The notes beneath the pieces are model-generated. The model made no database searches, was not told where the DNA came from, and saw nothing but the letters and a program-made list of their open reading frames with translations. The translations under genes were made by a program, and so were the position numbers. Below, piece after piece: positions 1 through 5,373 of a DNA stretch of 5,373 bases (position 1 is its first letter; each line of letters opens with the position of its first letter). Source of the stretch: Bacteriovoracaceae bacterium (lineage in GTDB: Bacteria > Bdellovibrionota > UBA1018); contig CANJNU010000089.1 of the NCBI GenBank assembly GCA_947475645.1, positions 1 to 5,373 on the forward strand, read 5' to 3'.

Positions 1-1
1 A

Positions 2-550
2 AGTTTTGATCTACAGCGAAATCCGTTCCAGTGTCCAGTCGAGTCGATTGAAGTGGAGGTGCTGGAATCGGTCCCAGGGCAGGTTCTGCAGAATCACTTC
101 TTTTCTAAAGCTCAAGAAGAGCAAGAGCTTTGGTCTGGTTTAATTGCAAGGTTGTCTCAGAAACTAGGAAAGAATCAGGTTTTTACAGCACTTCCCGTGT
201 CTCGATACTTGCCTGAAAAATCCTTTTGTCGAGAAGCGCCTCAAGAAGACACAGGTGTGTCCAGCGTCGTTTATCAGCCCCCTTGGGAGGGGGTTGAGCG
301 TCCTTTGCGACTTCTTCGTAATCCTGAGCTACTTGAGAAAGTGGGGCAACAGCTGAAAGGCCGTGACGGTCGATGTTGGCAAATCAGACAAGCCCAAGGA
401 CCTGAGCGTATTTCGGTGGAGTGGTGGAAGAATAGCCGCTTCGAGCCCCAGCAGCGAGATTACTATCAACTGCTCACCGACTCTGGTCAGAAACTGTGGA
501 TTTTCGAAACCCCCGACGCTTCGGTATACCTTCATGGCTATTTTGACTAA
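2..550 (+). CDS. imuB: ImuB C-terminal part (Y-family polymerase-like mutasome hub), 5' truncated
   Basis: ImuB is an inactive relative of Y-family DNA polymerases. It bridges the error-prone polymerase DnaE2, ImuA and the beta sliding clamp during SOS mutagenesis in the cytoplasm. The frame is open from base 2, so the beginning lies outside the window; 182 codons are visible out of a usual length of about 450-520. The visible part is the C-terminal region, not the polymerase-like core. Fragment residues 133-142 read GPERISVEWW, followed by RDYY (152-155), LWIF (165-168) and YLHG (176-179); this order is the hallmark tail of ImuB proteins, recognised from memory. A PWEG...RPLRLL linker precedes it, and a QNHFF motif near the start of the fragment resembles a clamp-binding peptide. 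The GTG at 53 is internal, not a start, because homology continues upstream. The TAA stop lies inside dnaE2, giving a 17-nt overlap. Identification is firm; whether the missing N-terminus is intact cannot be seen. Confidence 0.
   Translation, partial: SFDLQRNPFQCPVESIEVEVLESVPGQVLQNHFFSKAQEEQELWSGLIARLSQKLGKNQVFTALPVSRYLPEKSFCREAPQEDTGVSSVVYQPPWEGVERPLRLLRNPELLEKVGQQLKGRDGRCWQIRQAQGPERISVEWWKNSRFEPQQRDYYQLLTDSGQKLWIFETPDASVYLHGYFD
89..103 (+). other. Putative beta-clamp-binding motif (QNHFF) in ImuB
   Basis: The encoded pentapeptide Q-N-H-F-F fits the loose clamp-binding pattern Q-x-x-(L/F)-F. It sits where ImuB proteins usually carry a QLxLF-type motif, just before the conserved helix that here reads LIARLSQKLG. 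The first hydrophobic position of the classical motif (Leu after Gln) is Asn here, so it is a divergent version. The position is seen in the sequence; binding is inferred from the family. Confidence 0.
274..297 (+). repeat. Strong GC-rich hairpin inside imuB
   Basis: Bases 274-283 (TCAGCCCCCT) and 288-297 (AGGGGGTTGA) form a 10-bp stem with one G-T wobble around a TGGG loop. There is no T-run after it, so it is not an intrinsic terminator. It lies in the codons for the linker QPPWEGV, and the coding demand for Pro-Pro-Trp-Glu-Gly may explain part of it. Any effect on mRNA stability or ribosome pausing is speculative. Confidence 0.
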
Positions 551-3500
551 AGCTCAGAAAAGTTCCTATGCCGAACTCTTATCTTATAGTCATTACTCAT
601 TTTTGAGGGGTGGGTCGAGTCCAGCAGAGATGGTGAAGCGAGCATCTGAGTTGGGGCTCTCTGCCCTTGCCATTACAGATCGCGATGGGGTTTACGGAAT
701 TCCGAAGGCATATGTAGCTTGGAAGTGCCTACCCGAAGAAAAACGCGGTCAGCTTAAGTTAATTACGGGTGCGGAGCTCACTCTTCATCTTCACTCCGAA
801 AAAGTTCGGATCGCACTTCTTGCCAAGAGTAGAAAAGGTTATGCTTTGCTCTGTCGGCTGATTACCGCAAGTCACCAGAATCAACCTAAAGGCGAGGCGT
901 CTCTCGATGCCGCTCTTTTTTTAGGGTGGATGAAAAGACTGTTTACCGAAGAGGCTGAAATAGGGCTCTTTTTCATTCCTGAAGAAACTCTCATTTTAAG
1001 GTATCCCGATTTTTTGACTCAGTTAAGTCAATTCGTACCTGGTCACCTTTTCCTTCCCATCTCTCGAAGTTTTGAAGGGGCTGACGAAAAGCGCATTAAC
1101 TCGATTGTTTCACTTTCGAAAGAGCTAGCTCTACCCCTGGTGGCCACGGTTCAGGCGCACCTTCATCATCCCGACCGTCGATATTTGCAAGATACGTTAA
1201 CTGCAATTCGAGAGAATAAGTCGTTAGACGAGCTGGGTCGGCTTCTTTTTTCAAACTCTGAAAGACATTTAAAATCTCCCGAAGAAGTCGGCGCTCTATT
1301 CTCAGACTTGCCTCAGGCAGTTAAAAATACAGTTTTAATAGCCAGTGCCTGTCATTTTTGTCCAAGTGAGCTTCGTTATCGGTACCCGTCTGAGTGGATT
1401 CCAGAGGGAGAAACAGCCCACGACTATTTGAAACGTCTTACCTATGAAGGGGCGGGTAACCGGTATGGTAATTTCATTCCAGAAGATGTAGACCGCCAAC
1501 TTCAACATGAACTTCAATTGGTGAATGAGCTTGGGTTTTCTGACTACTTTCTTACCATTTACGAGATTGTTGATTTTGCGCGAGAGCGAAATATTCTTTG
1601 CCAAGGACGGGGCTCGGCCGCAAATTCGGCAATTTGCTATTGCCTGGGAATTACAGCAATCGATCCGGTTCGCATGAATCTTTTGTTTGAACGATTTATT
1701 TCAGCAGAGCGGGGCGAGCCGCCCGATATCGATGTTGATTTTGAACACGAGCGACGCGAAGAGGTGATTCAGCATATTTATGAGAAGTATGGACGAGATC
1801 GTGCCGGGATGGTTGCAGCAGTAATTACCTATCGAAGCAAATCGGCGCTCCGAGACGTGGCAAAAGCGTTAGGACTGCTTCCTGAGAAAGCCGAACAATC
1901 AGCGGGGGCTCTTCGCCTGATTGATCAGATGAAGGGCGTTCCTAGACATCTTTCGATTCATTCCGGCGGCTTTACGCTTTCTGCCGACCCCATGATCGAG
2001 ACCGTTCCAATCGAACCGGCTCGAATGGAAGGGCGAACCATTATTCAGTGGGACAAAGAAGACTTGTCAGCCATGGGGCTTTTGAAGGTTGATATTCTGG
2101 CGCTGGGAATGCTTAGCGCACTTCGAAAGTGTTTAAATGAGGTAGGGCTCGAACTCTACTGTGTTCCTGCAGATGATGCAAAAACCTATAAAATGATACA
2201 AGCGGGAGACACCGTGGGGGTGTTTCAGATCGAGTCGCGCGCCCAGATCAGTATGCTCAAGAGACTTCTTCCTAAGACCTTCTATGACTTGGTTATAGAA
2301 GTGGCGATTGTTCGACCAGGACCGATTGTAGGTGAGATGGTACATCCTTACTTAAGGCGCCGTCGTGGACTTGAGTCTTCCGCTAGTCCGCATCCCAAAC
2401 TCGAGAAGATCCTGGGTAGGACGTTAGGAGTTCCTCTCTTTCAAGAACAAGTAATGAAGATGGCAATCGAACTCGCTGGATTTACCGCTGGCGAAGCGGA
2501 TGAGTTGAGGCGCGCGATTGGCGCATGGCGATCGACTGGTTCAATTGAGAAGATGGGAAGAAAACTTCAAGACGGACTACTTAAAAGTGGATTGCCAGCA
2601 GAATTTGTTGAACGTGTCTTTGCTCAAATTCATGGATTCGCCGAGTACGGCTTTCCCGAATCCCATGCTGCTTCGTTTGCGCTGCTCGCGTATGCGTCCT
2701 CTTACTTAAAGTGTCACTATCCAGCTCAGTTTGTTTGGGCCTTGATTAACTCACAGCCCATGGGTTTTTACTCAGCTCACACACTGATCGACGAAGCGAA
2801 GAGAAATGGCGTTCAATTCCTTCCGGTAGACGTACAGAAGTCTGAGTGGGATTGTACACTCGAGAGACAGACCGATGGATCGCCTCCTCAAGTGCGGTTG
2901 GGTTTGCGGTTGGTCAGAGGAATGTCAAAAAATGAAGCCGAGGCATTACTTGAGGGTCGAAAGAGAGGGGGAGTGTTTCAATCGTTGGCGCAGTTGATTT
3001 ATCGAGTGAAGCTTGATCCACGCATTTTAGAGCGCTTAGCGTTGGGTGGCGCATTTCGGTGTTTTGGTTTGAATCAGCGCCAGACGTTTTGGGAGATTTT
3101 GTCTTATCAGAGTGGAAGAGTAGAAGAAGTGCAGTTAAGTTTCTTTCAGTCTGCGCTCTTTACAGCGGCAGAGTCGTCTACTCAGTTTCGCGCTCTAACT
3201 ACTGCGCAAGAGATCGAAGCAGACTATCAGTCTTATGGGGTTTCGACTCGAGGACACCCGATGGAAATTTTTAGACGAAGTTTAAGTCAGTCATGGAGTT
3301 CGCAAACCAGCCAAGGAGTCAAGAAATTCAGAAATGGAAGTCATGTAAAAGTTGCAGGGTTGGTGATCTCACGTCAGCGGCCACCCACCGCCAAAGGAAC
3401 CGCATTTGCCACTTTAGAAGATGAAGAGGGATTCCTCGATCTCATTTTTCATAAGACTGTGATCGATCGATATGAAGATGTGTTTTTTGACCACGCTTTC

Positions 3501-3581
3501 TTAGGAGTTACAGGAAGCATCCAAATCGATGGAATTGCAATCAGTTTGATTGTCAGTAAAATTGAAGCTCTGAGTGTCTGA
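534..3581 (+). CDS. dnaE2: Error-prone DNA polymerase III alpha-like DnaE2 (ImuC)
   Basis: DnaE2 is the C-family polymerase that performs translesion, mutagenic synthesis with ImuB after DNA damage. The product is 1015 aa, slightly short of the usual 1050 or so. The ATG at 534 is chosen because family homology begins directly after it (YAELLSYSHYSFLRGGSSP near residue 13); the upstream in-frame GTG at 363 would add residues that only overlap imuB. Domains in order: an N-terminal PHP domain from about residue 13, with ITDRDGVYG; the palm with GRGSAANS (358-365) and PPDIDVDF (396-403), where Asp398 and Asp400 match the first two catalytic aspartates; IHSGGF (His476); GLLKVDIL with the third catalytic Asp519; PLFQEQVM (634-641); SHAASFALLAY (His711); a helix-hairpin-helix region near 787-810; and an OB-fold domain from about 938 to the end. 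All three catalytic aspartates are present, so the enzyme looks active. The PHP domain has SYSHYS where replicative DnaE has an H-x-H metal motif, as in other DnaE2 proteins. It overlaps imuB by 17 nt and has no evident Shine-Dalgarno sequence, which suggests translational coupling. Confidence 0.
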   Translation: MAILTKAQKSSYAELLSYSHYSFLRGGSSPAEMVKRASELGLSALAITDRDGVYGIPKAYVAWKCLPEEKRGQLKLITGAELTLHLHSEKVRIALLAKSRKGYALLCRLITASHQNQPKGEASLDAALFLGWMKRLFTEEAEIGLFFIPEETLILRYPDFLTQLSQFVPGHLFLPISRSFEGADEKRINSIVSLSKELALPLVATVQAHLHHPDRRYLQDTLTAIRENKSLDELGRLLFSNSERHLKSPEEVGALFSDLPQAVKNTVLIASACHFCPSELRYRYPSEWIPEGETAHDYLKRLTYEGAGNRYGNFIPEDVDRQLQHELQLVNELGFSDYFLTIYEIVDFARERNILCQGRGSAANSAICYCLGITAIDPVRMNLLFERFISAERGEPPDIDVDFEHERREEVIQHIYEKYGRDRAGMVAAVITYRSKSALRDVAKALGLLPEKAEQSAGALRLIDQMKGVPRHLSIHSGGFTLSADPMIETVPIEPARMEGRTIIQWDKEDLSAMGLLKVDILALGMLSALRKCLNEVGLELYCVPADDAKTYKMIQAGDTVGVFQIESRAQISMLKRLLPKTFYDLVIEVAIVRPGPIVGEMVHPYLRRRRGLESSASPHPKLEKILGRTLGVPLFQEQVMKMAIELAGFTAGEADELRRAIGAWRSTGSIEKMGRKLQDGLLKSGLPAEFVERVFAQIHGFAEYGFPESHAASFALLAYASSYLKCHYPAQFVWALINSQPMGFYSAHTLIDEAKRNGVQFLPVDVQKSEWDCTLERQTDGSPPQVRLGLRLVRGMSKNEAEALLEGRKRGGVFQSLAQLIYRVKLDPRILERLALGGAFRCFGLNQRQTFWEILSYQSGRVEEVQLSFFQSALFTAAESSTQFRALTTAQEIEADYQSYGVSTRGHPMEIFRRSLSQSWSSQTSQGVKKFRNGSHVKVAGLVISRQRPPTAKGTAFATLEDEEGFLDLIFHKTVIDRYEDVFFDHAFLGVTGSIQIDGIAISLIVSKIEALSV

Positions 3582-3613
3582 ATTCTCGATAGACCTTTAA
3601 TTCTTAGACGAAA

Positions 3614-3636
3614 TGCTGAGTACGTCTTACTCAGTA
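3614..3636 (+). terminator. Hairpin downstream of dnaE2, possible weak terminator
   Basis: CTGAGTA (3616-3622) and TACTCAG (3628-3634) form a perfect 7-bp stem with a 5-nt loop, and it extends by a G-T and a T-A pair to 9 bp. It begins 33 nt after the dnaE2 stop. Only three T residues follow after a G, and the stem is not GC-rich, so termination would be weak. It could instead be a protein-binding site or a mRNA 3' end stabiliser. Confidence 0.
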
Positions 3637-3728
3637 GTTTAGAACTTAGATGTTTCGATAAATAAATAAGAGCTGTGTCTAAACTAACGATCTATAGGTA
3701 TCTCCACGGCATTTCTCAACCTAAACTA
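3635..3728 (+). repeat. CTAAACTA / TAGTTTAG repeat set
   Basis: TAGTTTAGA at 3635-3643 is the exact reverse complement of TCTAAACTA at 3678-3686 (9 bp, 34-nt loop). The 9-mer CTAAACTAA occurs twice in direct orientation, at 3679-3687 and 3721-3729, exactly 42 nt apart. The left arm can therefore pair with either copy, and its first two bases also belong to the preceding hairpin. This could be an operator set, alternative leader structures for the cytolysin gene, or chance in an AT-rich spacer. Confidence 0.
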
Positions 3729-3739
3729 AAAGAGTTGAG
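3715..3739 (+). repeat. Short stem-loop in the cytolysin leader region
   Basis: CTCAAC (3715-3720) and GTTGAG (3734-3739) form a perfect 6-bp stem around a 13-nt A-rich loop. The loop contains the second copy of CTAAACTAA. The stem is short, so significance is uncertain. In the rest of the 3582-3831 spacer I see no convincing -35/-10 promoter pair; a TATAGG in the 3690s has no good -35 partner. Confidence 0.
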
Positions 3740-3805
3740 TGGTTTCGGCGGTGTGGCCTCACTGATTGGCAAGCAGTCTGCATTATCTTGTTCCGAGTTC
3801 ACTAG

Positions 3806-3812
3806 AAAGGAA
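3806..3812 (+). promoter_or_regulatory. Shine-Dalgarno-like AAAGGAA with unusually long spacing
   Basis: AAAGGAA is the only good ribosome-binding sequence before the cytolysin gene. It ends 19 nt before the ATG at 3832, against the usual 5-10 nt. Most of the gap is the CA dinucleotide tract, so the length of that tract sets the spacing. The placement suggests inefficient translation at the present repeat number. Confidence 0.
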
Positions 3813-3814
3813 CC

Positions 3815-3832
3815 CACACACACACACACACA
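3815..3832 (+). repeat. Perfect (CA)9 dinucleotide tract abutting the cytolysin start codon
   Basis: Nine uninterrupted CA units lie between the Shine-Dalgarno-like sequence and the start codon; the last A is the A of the ATG. Dinucleotide tracts of this kind are known slippage sites in bacterial contingency loci. Here each gained or lost unit would change the ribosome binding site to start spacing by 2 nt without altering the protein. Removing about five units would bring spacing to about 9 nt. The tract is seen directly; its variability is inference. Confidence 0.
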
Positions 3833-3903
3833 TGACGACTAAAAATAGATACTTTCCTAAAACTGCTCTTTTTCTTGCTCTCACCGCCGGATTCGCGGGG
3901 TGC
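3832..3903 (+). other. Lipoprotein signal peptide of the cytolysin homologue
   Basis: The first 24 residues have a basic start with Lys4, Arg6 and Lys10, a hydrophobic stretch TALFLALTAGFAG, and the lipobox F-A-G-C ending at Cys24. Phe at -3 is less usual than Leu but tolerated. Ser at +2 is not the inner-membrane retention Asp, so an outer-membrane destination is predicted if the host is Gram-negative. Confidence 0.
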
Positions 3904-5373
3904 TCAAAGCAAGCTCTTGATCCGAACGCTAATTTAAAAGCCATCAACGAGTATGTGGTCTCTGATCGATCCGAAAGCCTGAATTCGAATCTCACTCTTA
4001 ACACAGAAATGTCCAAGTCCACCGAAGCGCGATTGGATAAAAAGCTCCTCAGGCAAGGGCAAAAACAGGATTCGATCCCCGGAGGTTTTCATCTAGGTGG
4101 AAGGCATATTACGACCAAGAGAATGGCTATGAAGGGCCAGCATAAATTGATCTCTGAGTTAAATGTATTTGATCAAGGTGCCGAGGCCCTTTGGCCAGGA
4201 AACCTGGTTCAGTCAGCCAAAATTCGCGAGGGAGTGCTTGATTCTGTAATGGCCCATCGCGCCCCGATGACCATTTCCATCGGCTCCAAGGGAATTGCTG
4301 AAGTGGGCAATAATCTGGGCCCGTCTTCTATTCGAATGGAGAGACCCTCATCTTCAGAATTCGCCGAAGCGCGAGTAAAGTTATTGGCGGATCACTTCAA
4401 AAGCAGTGGACAGTTTCAATGTGAGACACATCGGAGTAACTCAGTAGAAGAAGCCGCTTTTGGACTCGATATTGATGCACAATGGCTGGATGGAAGCCTG
4501 AAGGTGGATCTCGAGCATCGTGAGAAAGCAGATAAGCAGACTTACGTTGTTGAATGCACCGAAGACCTCTTCACGATTGTGGCCGACACTCCTCCCACGC
4601 CCAGCGCTGTATTTACTGCGGATCAATCTTTGGACGACCTCAAGGCGTCGTCCGATCCCCTAACAAACCCGATTGGTTATATTTCTAGTGTTAAATATGG
4701 CCGAAGGATTCTCTTTGTTTTCGATAGTTTTGATAATGAAAACTTTAACAGCCTTGCAATTAAAAGCGATTACGACGCAGAGATAAATTCGGCTACCATT
4801 AAAATGTCAGCTGAGAAGAGTAACTTTTCCGGCAAGTCGAACATGAAGGTCTTTGCTATGGGCCTTTCGCCAATCGCCAGAAGTCAAGTGGCTAAGAATC
4901 TTGGACTGAAAAATGATCTTGTACAGAATTTTATTGAAAACGACAAGGATGGCCTTGCATCGAATTTTGGGGTTCCCTTGTCTTATACTGTTAAGTACCT
5001 CGGGAATAATCAAACCATGCGAGTAGGTATTGCAGGGGTATTTCAAGATGTGATCACTGATTCTCAACGTACAGTAAATAGTCTTCAATTGTGTGCTGAT
5101 AATGATGGTATCGAAGCTGGAACAGCGTTCTCAGCCGAAGTGGTGTTGCTTGATGGTACAAGTGTAAAGGTGCGATCTACCGAAGGCTTGAGCGAACATA
5201 GCTGTAAAAGTTTTGATTTTCCAGAGACAACAGTTGCAGATCTGGTGGGCAGAACCATGACCTACTGGTTGAATGACAAGCCAGGCGGCCGGGGTTTTGG
5301 TAGAAGTCAAGATGATGCTGAGCTTCAAATTATGCTTTTTTCTCCCGATCGAGTGCAGATGTTCGAGATCCAA
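3832..5373 (+). CDS. Thiol-activated (cholesterol-dependent) cytolysin family lipoprotein, 3' truncated
   Basis: This family forms large beta-barrel pores in target membranes after soluble monomers assemble into a ring. The frame is open for 514 codons to the window edge. After a lipoprotein signal (1-24) comes a polar, low-complexity linker to about residue 100. Family signatures follow: LWPGNLV (120-126), matching the YPGAL motif of perfringolysin; LFTIVADTPPTPSAVF, matching its IFYTVSADLPKNPSDLF; GYISSVKYGRRILF (282-295), matching the VSNVAYGRTIYV core strand; and VPLSYTVKYLGNN (381-393), matching YPISYTSVFLKDN. The two segments that become membrane hairpins should lie at about 299-336 and 350-380. 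By memory-based alignment the conserved diglycine of domain 3 reads Met-Gly (343-344). From about 412 to 514 no family domain 4 or Trp-rich undecapeptide ECTGLAWEWWR is visible; the sequence looks like a different beta-rich domain. The mature part has four Cys besides Cys24 (197, 242, 421, 458). The ATG at 3832 is chosen because the signal peptide starts there. Family assignment is confident; pore formation, cholesterol use and target are unknown. Confidence 0.
   Translation, partial: MTTKNRYFPKTALFLALTAGFAGCSKQALDPNANLKAINEYVVSDRSESLNSNLTLNTEMSKSTEARLDKKLLRQGQKQDSIPGGFHLGGRHITTKRMAMKGQHKLISELNVFDQGAEALWPGNLVQSAKIREGVLDSVMAHRAPMTISIGSKGIAEVGNNLGPSSIRMERPSSSEFAEARVKLLADHFKSSGQFQCETHRSNSVEEAAFGLDIDAQWLDGSLKVDLEHREKADKQTYVVECTEDLFTIVADTPPTPSAVFTADQSLDDLKASSDPLTNPIGYISSVKYGRRILFVFDSFDNENFNSLAIKSDYDAEINSATIKMSAEKSNFSGKSNMKVFAMGLSPIARSQVAKNLGLKNDLVQNFIENDKDGLASNFGVPLSYTVKYLGNNQTMRVGIAGVFQDVITDSQRTVNSLQLCADNDGIEAGTAFSAEVVLLDGTSVKVRSTEGLSEHSCKSFDFPETTVADLVGRTMTYWLNDKPGGRGFGRSQDDAELQIMLFSPDRVQMFEIQ

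Noticed and set aside
53..55. GTG at 53 as the start of a separate small gene
   Set aside because: The frame is open to the window start and the product is clearly the tail of ImuB, so this is an internal Val codon.
363..533. Upstream in-frame GTG at 363 as the dnaE2 start
   Set aside because: It would add 57 residues without polymerase-like character that fully overlap conserved imuB codons; DnaE2 homology starts just after the ATG at 534.
1335..3274. Short ORFs on both strands within dnaE2
   Set aside because: They lie in other frames of a conserved polymerase gene and have no independent support.
3642..3655. GAAC-N6-GTTT as a Gram-positive type SOS box
   Set aside because: The expected form has a 4-nt spacer and GTTC on the right; spacing and sequence both differ.
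3790..3800. GTTC-NNN-GTTC as an alphaproteobacterial LexA box
   Set aside because: That motif needs a 7-nt spacer (GTTC-N7-GTTC); the spacer here is 3 nt.
3766..3831. TTG at 3766 as an upstream start for the cytolysin, translating through the CA tract
   Set aside because: It is in frame, but has no good ribosome binding site and would place a His/Thr repeat before an otherwise typical lipoprotein signal peptide. If it were used, repeat changes would shift the frame, so it is worth remembering.
3582..3831. Promoter for the cytolysin gene
   Set aside because: No -35/-10 pair with acceptable spacing could be found by eye, so none is annotated.
3783..4022. Minus-strand ORF across the CA tract (79 codons)
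   Set aside because: Its Val-Cys repeat is just the complement of the CA repeat; it shows no family resemblance and is antisense to the cytolysin signal peptide region.
4441..5373. Minus-strand ORFs opposite the cytolysin (61, 93 and 80 codons)
   Set aside because: They lie opposite a strongly supported coding frame, share no recognisable motifs and look like antisense shadows.

Overview
The window reads as chromosomal DNA from a Gram-negative bacterium of roughly balanced base composition. Two things point that way. An imuB-dnaE2 (imuC) mutasome cassette is typical of proteobacteria and relatives, and the last gene starts with a lipoprotein signal whose +2 residue is Ser, which fits outer-membrane sorting. 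A Bdellovibrio-like or other former-deltaproteobacterial host is a guess only; nothing here proves it.

Layout, all on the + strand. (1) Positions 2-550 hold the C-terminal 182 codons of ImuB, the catalytically inactive Y-family polymerase relative that acts as a hub for damage-induced mutagenesis. (2) Positions 534-3581 hold a complete dnaE2 (imuC), the error-prone C-family polymerase; it overlaps the end of imuB by 17 nt and lacks a clear ribosome binding site, so the two are probably one translationally coupled operon. (3) Positions 3582-3831 are a 250-nt intergenic region with a hairpin after dnaE2, a set of CTAAACTA/TAGTTTAG repeats that could pair in alternative ways, a Shine-Dalgarno-like AAAGGAA, and a perfect (CA)9 dinucleotide tract that runs into the next start codon. 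(4) Positions 3832-5373 are an uninterrupted reading frame that runs off the window edge. It encodes a predicted lipoprotein with the fold signature of the thiol-activated (cholesterol-dependent) cytolysins, a pore-forming toxin family best known from Gram-positive pathogens.

ImuB and DnaE2 work together, normally with ImuA and the beta sliding clamp, in SOS mutagenesis. The cytolysin homologue looks like a separate transcription unit. The most notable points are the cytolysin itself, its apparently non-canonical C-terminus without the Trp-rich undecapeptide, its lipoprotein signal, and the (CA)9 tract that sets a 19-nt gap between the Shine-Dalgarno sequence and the ATG. That arrangement suggests slippage-controlled translation of a pore-forming protein, which is an inference and not shown by this sequence alone.
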